Shown: positions 9,284-16,471 of the stretch, one piece after another | How positions within the stretch are numbered: the stretch's first letter is position 1 | How the letters are laid out: each line of letters begins with the position of its first letter | DNA from: Sulfurimonas sp. | Lineage (GTDB): Bacteria; Campylobacterota; Campylobacteria; Campylobacterales; Sulfurimonadaceae | Direction: 5' to 3' | DNA length: 40,153 nucleotides | Assembly (NCBI GenBank): GCA_027063505.1 | Contig: JAMORO010000018.1 | Location: 1 to 40,153 of the forward strand | The notes under the pieces: generated by a model | The model's database searches: none | Told to the model about the DNA's origin: nothing | Seen by the model: the letters and a program-made list of their open reading frames with translations, nothing else | Program-made: the position numbers and the translations under genes

Positions 9284-9289
9284 TATAAT
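9284..9289 (+). promoter_or_regulatory. -10 box of rmuC
   Basis: TATAAT at 9284-9289, with AGGA at 9309-9312 as the ribosome-binding site of rmuC. A second TATAAT at 9256-9261 directly follows TTGACA (9250-9255), which is too close to serve as its -35; the downstream box is the better candidate. Confidence 0.5.
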
Positions 9290-9318
9290 CTTATAATATT
9301 ATTTAATCAGGATTTATA

Positions 9319-10602
9319 ATGACACTCGAGCTCTATATACTACTTTTAATAATAACTTCTTTTCTTTTTATTGGTATGCTCTTTCTATATTCTACTCAAA
9401 AACGAAAATTAAATACTTTAGAAGAGGTTTTAGAGAAAACAGAGAAAAATCTGTCTCTTATAACAGAGGATAATTTAGAAGCAAATGAGAGAAATAAGAA
9501 TCTAGAATTACAGTATGCAGTCTTACGTACACGTTATGATGAGGTGATAAAAACCTCTGAAGAGAAACTACAACTACTCCAAAGTGCCAAAGATGAACTC
9601 TCTAAAGAGTTTAAACTTTTAGCAAATCAGATATTCGAAGATAAAAGTAAACAGTTTAGTAGTTCTACTTCAGAACAGTTGGCACTGCTCTTACAACCAT
9701 TTCGTGAGCAGATTACAAGTTTTTCTAAACAGACAAAAGAGCAGTTTTTAACACATTCAAAAGAGACATATCTACTAAAAGATGAACTTTTTAAACTTAA
9801 ACAGATGAATGATAAACTCTCTCAAGAGGCAACAAATCTAACAAAAGCACTCAAGGGCGAAAATAAAACACAGGGAAATTGGGGTGAGATAGTTTTAGAA
9901 AATATTTTAGAACAGTCTGGTTTACGAAAAAGTGAAGAGTATGAGCTTCAAGCAACTCTTAAGTCAGAAGAGGGAAAAACATATAGGCCTGATGTTATTA
10001 TCCATATGCCAGAGAAGAGAGATATTATAGTAGATTCTAAAGTGTCTCTTGTTGCTTATGAACGATTTATGAGTGCAGAGAATGAGAGTGAACGCCATCT
10101 AGCACTTAAAGAGCATATAAGCAGTATTAAAGGACATGTAAAAGGTTTAAGCCAAAAGCAGTATGAGCGATTAGAAGGTGTGAATAGTTTAGATTTTGTT
10201 CTACTTTTTATGCCTATTGAGGGTGCTTTTTTACTTGCACTTGAAGAGGATGGCGAGTTCTTTAAAGATGCATATGAGCAGAATATTTTAGTAGTTTCTC
10301 CCTCTACCTTACTTGTAACCCTTCGTACTATTGAGCATATATGGCGTACACAACATCAAGAGGAACATGCAAAAAAGATAGCAAATGAAGCTGAAGCAAT
10401 GTATGAGAAGTTGGTAGGATTTGTAGATGAGATGAAAAAAGTTGGTGTTCATTTAGAAAAAGCACAAGGGGCATATAATACTTCTATGAATAGATTAAAG
10501 TCTGGTCGTGGTAATGTTATTAGACGTGCTGAAAATATCATAAAACTAGGGATAAGACCAAAGAAAAAACTCTCTCTCACAAGTGAAGAGGATCTTTTAT
10601 GA
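9319..10602 (+). CDS. rmuC: RmuC family protein (DNA recombination/nuclease-like)
   Basis: RmuC proteins limit inversions and other rearrangements between short repeats and carry a PD-(D/E)xK-like nuclease fold. This 427-residue copy has an N-terminal TM helix (~5-24), a long coiled coil (~28-190), and then the conserved domain with the stretches GNWGEIVLENILEQSGLR, YRPDVIIHMP, DSKVSLVAYERFM and FMPIEGAF. The DSK pair fits the nuclease core. Length and architecture are normal. The stop overlaps the next start by four bases (ATGA), so translation is coupled to the Cache protein. Confidence 0.93.
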   Translation: MTLELYILLLIITSFLFIGMLFLYSTQKRKLNTLEEVLEKTEKNLSLITEDNLEANERNKNLELQYAVLRTRYDEVIKTSEEKLQLLQSAKDELSKEFKLLANQIFEDKSKQFSSSTSEQLALLLQPFREQITSFSKQTKEQFLTHSKETYLLKDELFKLKQMNDKLSQEATNLTKALKGENKTQGNWGEIVLENILEQSGLRKSEEYELQATLKSEEGKTYRPDVIIHMPEKRDIIVDSKVSLVAYERFMSAENESERHLALKEHISSIKGHVKGLSQKQYERLEGVNSLDFVLLFMPIEGAFLLALEEDGEFFKDAYEQNILVVSPSTLLVTLRTIEHIWRTQHQEEHAKKIANEAEAMYEKLVGFVDEMKKVGVHLEKAQGAYNTSMNRLKSGRGNVIRRAENIIKLGIRPKKKLSLTSEEDLL

Positions 10603-11678
10603 GTTTAGATAGTAAAAAAATAATTCCCTACCTTATAGTTATACTTCCTCTTTCTCTTGTTCTAAGTATAGGCTTTTTCATGAGTTCTTTTTATGTAAAG
10701 AAGGTGACAGATTACTTTACTACAGCAAAAGCGGATTCACTACAACATTATATTGATGTGCAGAAGGTTGATGCTATACATCAACTCAAACAACTTATTC
10801 TATTTCTTGAGTATACAAAAAATAGAATAGAACCAGAATTAAAAGAAGAACTAGAGAAGGAAGTACTCTTCGCTTACACTGTTGCTCAAAAAATATATAA
10901 TAAACATCATGGAAAAAAAAGTTCTTCAGAGATTAAAAAATATATTAAAAACACCTTGAATGAAATTACATACAATGGAAAAAGTCACTATATTTTTATA
11001 ACAGATTATGATGCAAATATGATACTAATTGGTTCTCATTTAATAGATAAAAAAATTGCTCTGTATAAAGATGCTGATCATAGATCAATTGTTTTTGAAG
11101 AGATACAGACTGTGCGAAAATATGGAGAAGGCTATATTAAGAGTCGAAGAGGAGATACTCAAGAAGAAGAGATGATTTTTGTTAAGAATCTAGGTCTTTA
11201 TGATTGGTATATTGGGGCAAGTAGTAATATAAATGTTCAAGAGAAAAAGTTAAAGGATAAACTTATCAATATGATAAAGAGCATTCCTTTAAAAGGATCT
11301 GATTTTATTACTCTATCTGAAGGGGATAGAGAACTTTACAGTTCAAAAAACTCTACAATTAATATGAAAGAGTTGCAAAAAAATTATTACTATGTCTCAA
11401 AGTATTATGAACCATTTAATTGGTCCTTAGTTTATGGATTTGATGCAACTGTTATGAGTGAAAAGGATAGAGGAAAGTATAAAAAATTTGAAGAGATTCT
11501 TGTAAAAGAGTATGATTTTGCAGTAAAAGTATTTATTGGTATTATTTTGATAACGCTACTCCTCTCGTTACTCCTCTCTCTTAGTGTAAATAAGATTTTT
11601 AGAAACTATCAAAATAAAGTAGCAGAAAGCACTTTGGCTTTAGAGAAGTTACACAACTCTTATAAAGAAAAAGTATAG
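10599..11678 (+). CDS. Cache-domain membrane protein without output domain
   Basis: A 359-residue inner-membrane protein. TM helix ~10-29, a helical and Cache-type periplasmic sensor ~35-305 (YIFITDYDANMILIGSH and GYIKSRRGD are typical of the Cache fold in chemoreceptors and kinases), TM helix ~309-330, then only 29 residues of cytoplasmic coiled coil (KIFRNYQNKVAESTLALEKLHNSYKEKV region) and a stop. Related proteins usually continue into a histidine kinase, GGDEF or similar module. Either the output domain was lost or the protein signals through a partner; the hybrid kinase 700 bases downstream is a possible but unproven one. Start overlaps rmuC by four bases. Confidence 0.72.
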   Translation: MSLDSKKIIPYLIVILPLSLVLSIGFFMSSFYVKKVTDYFTTAKADSLQHYIDVQKVDAIHQLKQLILFLEYTKNRIEPELKEELEKEVLFAYTVAQKIYNKHHGKKSSSEIKKYIKNTLNEITYNGKSHYIFITDYDANMILIGSHLIDKKIALYKDADHRSIVFEEIQTVRKYGEGYIKSRRGDTQEEEMIFVKNLGLYDWYIGASSNINVQEKKLKDKLINMIKSIPLKGSDFITLSEGDRELYSSKNSTINMKELQKNYYYVSKYYEPFNWSLVYGFDATVMSEKDRGKYKKFEEILVKEYDFAVKVFIGIILITLLLSLLLSLSVNKIFRNYQNKVAESTLALEKLHNSYKEKV

Positions 11679-11729
11679 TAAAGTTTTTAACATATATCGT
11701 ATGCTTTTAAAGCCTAATAGATAATATTT

Positions 11730-11738
11730 TGCTATTAT
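11730..11738 (+). promoter_or_regulatory. extended -10 directly before the 11745 start
   Basis: TG-C-TATTAT (TG 11730-11731, box 11733-11738) ends six bases before the ATG at 11745. It overlaps a second box, TATACT. No ribosome-binding site lies between, which suggests transcription starting at or next to the start codon. Confidence 0.5.
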
Positions 11739-11744
11739 ACTAGC

Positions 11745-11951
11745 ATGAATATACAAACACAATATCACTATGAAAAAAAATTCTCGGACACCAATGAAAA
11801 AGATCTTCTTCGTATTATTGAGGAGGAGGTTGGTGATGCTGACCCTGAGGGAACACTACTATATATAAAAGAGACACTAAGGTCAGGAAAGACCATTACT
11901 GTTGGTAGCTGTAAATTTAGAGCTAAAGAGGATAAAAATGATTCCAAATAG
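11745..11951 (+). CDS. small conserved-looking hypothetical protein, 68 residues
   Basis: I do not recognise this family. The protein is charged, without TM or signal peptide, and predicted mixed helix/strand: residues 1-30 contain YEKKFSDTNEKDLLRIIEEE, the rest LLYIKETLRSGKTITVGSCKFRAKE. It has one Cys (C58). The coding potential is supported by its overlap of 14 bases with the DoxX-like gene, which has its ribosome-binding site inside this ORF, and by a -10 box right before the ATG. There is no ribosome-binding site, so a leaderless start is plausible. A cytosolic partner for the DoxX-like protein is one possibility; nothing in the sequence proves it. Confidence 0.6.
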   Translation: MNIQTQYHYEKKFSDTNEKDLLRIIEEEVGDADPEGTLLYIKETLRSGKTITVGSCKFRAKEDKNDSK

Positions 11952-12327
11952 CTCAGATATCGCAAAACTTTTACTTCGTTTAACGACGGGTATGTTAATT
12001 CTATTTCATGGTATTCATAAGATGATTCATGGTATTGGAGGAGTAGAATCTCTTCTTAAAAGTGCAGGTTTTCCAGAAATTCTTGCTTATGGTGTCTATA
12101 TTGGAGAAGTTATCGTACCGATATTTCTTATCTTAGGACTCTATGCTAGAGTTGCCTCTTTAGTACTTACTTTTAATATGCTAATGGCAATATATTTAGC
12201 CTATGGTTTTTCTTTTGCATTGGCAAAATATGGTGGACTCTCTATGGAGTCACCCCTACTATTTTTGATAATGGGTATTTTAATCTTTCTTTTAGGCAGT
12301 GGTAAATATAGTGTTAATAGTAAATAA
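11938..12327 (+). CDS. DoxX family membrane protein
   Basis: A 129-residue inner-membrane protein with about four TM helices. The DoxX hallmarks are visible: RLTTGMLILFHGIHKM near the N terminus, the GxPEILAYGVYIGEVIVPIFLILGLYAR segment in the middle, and the small-residue C-terminal helices. Family members occur in thiosulfate:quinone oxidoreductases and in oxidative-stress membrane complexes, but the role of isolated members is not settled. The start is ATG at 11938, preceded by AAAGAGG, rather than a TTG 36 bases upstream within the previous gene. It overlaps that gene by 14 bases, suggesting coupling. Confidence 0.85.
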   Translation: MIPNSSDIAKLLLRLTTGMLILFHGIHKMIHGIGGVESLLKSAGFPEILAYGVYIGEVIVPIFLILGLYARVASLVLTFNMLMAIYLAYGFSFALAKYGGLSMESPLLFLIMGILIFLLGSGKYSVNSK

Positions 12328-12353
12328 TGATTTAAGATAGGGAAGGTAGAAAA

Positions 12354-15300
12354 ATGAATAAAAAAATTGCATGGTATAAAAGTCTTGCTTTTAGCCTTGT
12401 TTTATGGTTTTTACCTATTAGTATTATTCCTATACTTATCATCTCTTATGATGCCTATAAAGTAAGTGCTACAGATTTAGAAAATACAGCATATCATGAT
12501 ATCGAACAAGCAGCACTCTTAGAGAAGAAATTTTTACAAAGCTGGTTTCATTACAGAATAATAGATATTAAAAATTGGTCGACACGAGAAGAGAATATCC
12601 TTTTTTTAGAGGAGTTAGTTGATGAATTACATGAGACAGATGAGCCTCTTAAAAAGTATATAGAGAGTGATGAGTATCTAAATACTACAATTGCTCTTGA
12701 AGGTGATATGCTTAGTTTAGTAAGAGATTATGACTATCTTTATGACCTTTTTCTAATAGATATAGATGGAAATATTCTGTATAGTGTTGAGAAAGAGAGT
12801 GATTTAGGAAAAAATATTTTAGAGGGAAAATTAGGCAGGACTAATTTTTCTCGAATTTGGCAAGAGACACTTAAAGATGAAAAAATTCACTTTTCTGACC
12901 TTGAACTTTATGATCCATCAGATGGGAATGTCTCAGGGTTTATAACTGCACCACTTTACAGTACAGTAGGAGAGTTAATAGGTGTTTTTGCTATTCAGAT
13001 AAAACTTGACCCTATTTATGATATCTTTGAAGGTGATAAGATCTTTAATAAATATTTTACACACTATCTTGTTGGTAGTGATGGTTTATTAAGAAGTAAA
13101 ATATATAAAAATGATGAGATCTTGAAAAAGAGGATAAATACTGAGCAGTTTATCCAGTGGAATAAAGAGCATGGTAATAATGAAACAGATGATGTCTGTG
13201 TGCAAGAGAGAATATTTGAATATATAGATCCTTTTGGGGAGACTGTTTTTGGACTTCATACAAATATAAATATACTTGGAGTGCAGTGGGCTCTTATTAG
13301 TGAAGCGAAGATAGAACCAATTAGGCTCTTAAAAAATGAGATAATACAAAGAACAACTGTATATATATTTATCATATTAATTATTCTTCTTTTTGCTGTT
13401 ATTAGTATTTCAAGACTAATTGCAAAGCCTATTACTACTCTGTCTGAGATTAGTGAAAAGTTTGCAACAGGTAAACGTGATATTGATTTAGATATTAAAA
13501 GTGATGGCAAAAATGAAGTTGGACTTTTAACAAGAAGACTTATTGAGATGATTCGTGTTATTAAAAAAAGTGAAAATGAACTAGATGAACAAAAATATGC
13601 ACTCAATGCACATACAATAGTCTCTATTACTGATGTAAAAGGGACAATCACTTATGTTAATGATAAGTTTGTAGCTATAAGTGGGTACTCAAGAGAGGAG
13701 TTAATTGGTAGAAATCATAGTATATTAGACTCGAAAGATCGTTCAAAAGAGTACTGGAAAGATATGTATAAAATAGTTGCAAATGGTAATGTATGGAATG
13801 ATGAAGTGAAAAATATTGCTAAAAATGGTTCTTATTTCTGGTTTGATACAACTATAGTTCCTTTTGTTGGGGAAGATTTAAAGCCTAAGAGTTATATTTC
13901 TATAAGAACAGATATAACAGATAAGAAAAAAGATGAAGCGGAACTTATTGCAGCAAAGGCTGTTGCAGAGGAGAGTGTACGAGCTAAATCAGAATTTTTT
14001 GCAAGTATGTCTCATGAAATTCGTACTCCAATGAATGGTGTTATTGGGATGTTAGGGCTTCTCCTTAACACTGAGCTCAAAGATTCTCAAAGGCATCAGG
14101 CATATCTTGCAAAAACAAGTGCAAATAATCTCTTAAATTTAATAAATGATATTTTAGATTTTTCTAAAGTTGAAGCTGGAAAATTGAAACTGGATAAACA
14201 AGATTTTAATATTAGAAAAGAGGTTGGAGACTTTTGTGAAGCTATAGCATTAAAAGCACAGGAAAAAGGGATAGAAGTTGTTCTTGATATGACTGAGGTT
14301 GAGATGGTAATGTTGCATGGTGATATTGGAAGAATACTTCAAATCCTTAATAATATTGTTGGAAATGCTATAAAATTTACTTCAAGTGGGTATGTGTCTA
14401 TTGTAGTTAGACTTGAAAAAGAGAGCGAGATAAACAGTCGCTTACATATAAGTGTAAAGGATTCAGGAATTGGAATACCTGAAGATAAGATAGCAATTCT
14501 TTTTGACTCATTTTCTCAAGTTGATGCTACTATAACAAGAAAGTATGGTGGTTCTGGGTTAGGTTTAGCAATAGTAAAAAAACTATGCACTTTAATGAAT
14601 GGAGAAGTTTCTATAAAAAGTGAATATGGTAATGGAAGTGAGTTTATTATTAATATTGGACTAACTGTACCTTCTAGTGATAGCACTGTATTACCAAGGA
14701 GTGTTGTGAGAGGTAAGAAAGTGATTATTATTGACCCATGTATTATTAGTGCTGAAGCTTTAAAACATCAACTAGAGTATTGGGGTATGGAAGTTTTCTA
14801 TTGTCAAAATAAAGAGAGTCTATACTCTTTATCAGAAGAAAATATTGAACTTGTTTTTATAAACCAAGATACTCACTCACTTAGCCTTTTTCAAGAGATT
14901 GAAAAAGGATTATTTATAAACTTACCTCCTTTAGTACTTATGACCTCTCTTAGAGAGTATGGAAAGGTAGATAAAGCCCTACTGTCTAACTTTAAAACAC
15001 ACTTTCCAAAACCTATTATTACCAATGATATTCTAAGTGCATTGAACCTATTAGACTCAGAAAAAGATAGTTTAAGTCCAAACGATAAAATATTAGATGA
15101 TATGATTACTACCGAGTGGCCAAAAAAAATGAAAATTCTTTTAGTAGATGATAATCTGGTAAATCAACTGGTAGCAAATGGTATTTTAGAAGAGATGGGA
15201 TTAGAGGCAGATGTTGCAAATGATGGACTAGAAGCACTTGCAGCTTTAAATGGCACTCCAGTTGAAGAATCCTATACTATTATTCTTATGGATTGTCAGA

Positions 15301-15506
15301 TGCCAAATATGGATGGCTATGAAGCAACTCGTGTTATTAAGAGTGGTAAAGCAGGTGAAACTTATAGGAAAATTCCTATCATCGCAATGACAGCTAATGC
15401 GATGGAAGGGGATAGAGAAAAGTGTTTAATTAGTGGAATGGATGATTATCTGAGTAAACCAATAGATCCAGAGAAACTAGAGAGTATGCTTAGAAAGTAT
15501 AGCTAA
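12354..15506 (+). CDS. hybrid sensor histidine kinase, Cache-HAMP-PAS-HisKA-ATPase-REC-REC
   Basis: A 1050-residue inner-membrane kinase. TM ~12-31; periplasmic double-Cache-like sensor ~38-320; TM ~333-352; HAMP ~353-406; PAS ~411-525 (SITDVKGTITYVNDKFV); HisKA with H554 in FFASMSHEIRTPMNG; ATPase domain with N boxes NNIVGNAIKF (666-675), DSGIGIPED and GGSGLGLAI; a first receiver-like domain ~787-900; and a true receiver ~926-1048 with DD(932-933), D980 in ILMDCQMPNMDG and K1035. In the first receiver the phospho-acceptor position is N837 (LVFINQD), so it is probably a pseudo-receiver. The ending lacks an HPt domain, so a separate phosphotransfer protein or target is needed. GGGAAGG precedes the ATG. 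Signal unknown. Confidence 0.9.
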   Translation: MNKKIAWYKSLAFSLVLWFLPISIIPILIISYDAYKVSATDLENTAYHDIEQAALLEKKFLQSWFHYRIIDIKNWSTREENILFLEELVDELHETDEPLKKYIESDEYLNTTIALEGDMLSLVRDYDYLYDLFLIDIDGNILYSVEKESDLGKNILEGKLGRTNFSRIWQETLKDEKIHFSDLELYDPSDGNVSGFITAPLYSTVGELIGVFAIQIKLDPIYDIFEGDKIFNKYFTHYLVGSDGLLRSKIYKNDEILKKRINTEQFIQWNKEHGNNETDDVCVQERIFEYIDPFGETVFGLHTNINILGVQWALISEAKIEPIRLLKNEIIQRTTVYIFIILIILLFAVISISRLIAKPITTLSEISEKFATGKRDIDLDIKSDGKNEVGLLTRRLIEMIRVIKKSENELDEQKYALNAHTIVSITDVKGTITYVNDKFVAISGYSREELIGRNHSILDSKDRSKEYWKDMYKIVANGNVWNDEVKNIAKNGSYFWFDTTIVPFVGEDLKPKSYISIRTDITDKKKDEAELIAAKAVAEESVRAKSEFFASMSHEIRTPMNGVIGMLGLLLNTELKDSQRHQAYLAKTSANNLLNLINDILDFSKVEAGKLKLDKQDFNIRKEVGDFCEAIALKAQEKGIEVVLDMTEVEMVMLHGDIGRILQILNNIVGNAIKFTSSGYVSIVVRLEKESEINSRLHISVKDSGIGIPEDKIAILFDSFSQVDATITRKYGGSGLGLAIVKKLCTLMNGEVSIKSEYGNGSEFIINIGLTVPSSDSTVLPRSVVRGKKVIIIDPCIISAEALKHQLEYWGMEVFYCQNKESLYSLSEENIELVFINQDTHSLSLFQEIEKGLFINLPPLVLMTSLREYGKVDKALLSNFKTHFPKPIITNDILSALNLLDSEKDSLSPNDKILDDMITTEWPKKMKILLVDDNLVNQLVANGILEEMGLEADVANDGLEALAALNGTPVEESYTIILMDCQMPNMDGYEATRVIKSGKAGETYRKIPIIAMTANAMEGDREKCLISGMDDYLSKPIDPEKLESMLRKYS

Positions 15507-15521
15507 TCTCTAGAAGAAATA

Positions 15522-16079
15522 CTAAGGGTGTCTTACCTTAATAGTAGAGTTAAGACTCCAACCTATAATAAGCATAGCAGCAACAACAACAATCGCTGGA
15601 ATAAGTTGGTATGCATTTAAAAGATAGACTAACCATAGAAGAATACCTCCAAGTGGAGTAGGAACACCTGTAAAGTACTTTTCAACTTCTCCAGCATCTG
15701 CATTTAGATTGAAGTGGATAAGACGACGAAGACCAGAAATAACATAGTAGATACTTACCACTGCTGCTAAAATAAAGAAAACACCTTCAAGTTCAACTGC
15801 ATAAGAGGCTTGAAAGATAAGAAAAACAGGTACAAGTACAAAACTTAAAAAGTCTGCAAAACTATCAAGTTGTACACCAAATTCATTACTAAGATTGTAT
15901 TTACGAGCAATTTTCCCATCAAAAATATCAAAAGCCCCACCAATCCATGCTAAAGTAATGGCCAAAACAAAATTATTTTGTGTTATAAAGTAAGTAGCCA
16001 TAAGACCAGCAGTAATGTTTACAAATGTAAAAAGATTTGCGAGATTAAAGTGTGAAGAGGGAGTCCATAAAAAGTTCAT
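15522..16079 (-). CDS. CDP-alcohol phosphatidyltransferase (possibly phosphatidylserine synthase)
   Basis: An integral membrane enzyme of 185 residues. The complete family motif D-x2-D-G-x2-A-R-x8-G-x3-D-x3-D is present: D51, D54, G55, A58-R59, G68, D72, D76. These residues bind the metal and CDP-diacylglycerol. About five or six TM helices are predicted. The N terminus FNLANLFTFVNITAGLMA resembles phosphatidylserine synthases more than PgsA, but the protein is shorter than typical PssA (about 235 residues), so the alcohol acceptor is uncertain. It is divergent from feoA and convergent with the hybrid kinase (15 bases between stops). Confidence 0.8.
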   Translation of the reverse strand: MNFLWTPSSHFNLANLFTFVNITAGLMATYFITQNNFVLAITLAWIGGAFDIFDGKIARKYNLSNEFGVQLDSFADFLSFVLVPVFLIFQASYAVELEGVFFILAAVVSIYYVISGLRRLIHFNLNADAGEVEKYFTGVPTPLGGILLWLVYLLNAYQLIPAIVVVAAMLIIGWSLNSTIKVRHP

Positions 16080-16115
16080 TTGTCACCTTGATATATTTTT
16101 TTATGTAATTATATC

Positions 16116-16134
16116 AAAATCATTATAATAATTT
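16116..16134. promoter_or_regulatory. Fur-box-like sequence, distal
   Basis: The stretch AAAATCATTATAATAATTTT resembles the reverse orientation of the Fur consensus (ATAATGATTATC-like). It lies about 40 bases upstream of the divergent phosphatidyltransferase gene and about 110 before feoA. AT-rich background makes a chance match possible. Confidence 0.35.
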
Positions 16135-16190
16135 TCTATAAGCATAGAGTAACTTAAATAAAGAATTACTACTCTTAATAAACATTTTAG

Positions 16191-16209
16191 TTGATAATGA
16201 TTATAATTT
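16191..16209 (+). promoter_or_regulatory. Fur-box-like operator of feoAB
   Basis: TTGATAATGATTATAATTT matches the Fur repeat GATAATGAT-ATCATTATC over its left half and overlaps a TATAAT (16202-16207) about 37 bases before feoA. Position and sequence fit iron-dependent repression by Fur. AGAGAG serves as the ribosome-binding site. Confidence 0.65.
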
Positions 16210-16243
16210 TAAAATAATTTATAAAATATAGAGAGAATTAAAT

Positions 16244-16471
16244 ATGCAAACATTATTAGATTGCCACAAAGCATGCAAAGTAAAAGTTATAAAATTAAAT
16301 GCAAAAACTGATCTCAAACAGCGTTTGATCTCTTTTGGCATAATGAAAGAGGCAACTATAGAAGTACTTGAACATGCTCCTGCTAAAAGTACAATAGAAG
16401 TTAAAGTAGGAAAGATGCGAATTGCACTTCGTGCACAAGAAGCTAAACTAATAGAGGTAGAAAAAATATGA
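16244..16471 (+). CDS. feoA: ferrous iron transport protein A
   Basis: FeoA is a small cytosolic SH3-like protein that supports FeoB. The 75-residue sequence has the family pattern of a leading loop (CKVKVIKLNAKTDLKQRLISFGI), then a beta-rich half with an EVKVGKMRIALRAQEAKLIEV ending that matches the FeoA core. It overlaps feoB by four bases (ATGA), the usual feoAB arrangement. The Fur-box-like promoter sits just upstream. One detail is an N-terminal Cys/His group (LDCHKACK, residues 5-12). Confidence 0.93.
   Translation: MQTLLDCHKACKVKVIKLNAKTDLKQRLISFGIMKEATIEVLEHAPAKSTIEVKVGKMRIALRAQEAKLIEVEKI

Noticed and set aside
11902-11937. TTG start for the DoxX-like protein
   Set aside because: ATG at 11938 has AAAGAGG before it and begins right at the conserved region.
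13256-13651. 131-codon minus-strand frame inside the hybrid kinase gene
   Set aside because: Antisense shadow of a real gene with clear domains; Ser/Ile-rich translation and no start signals.
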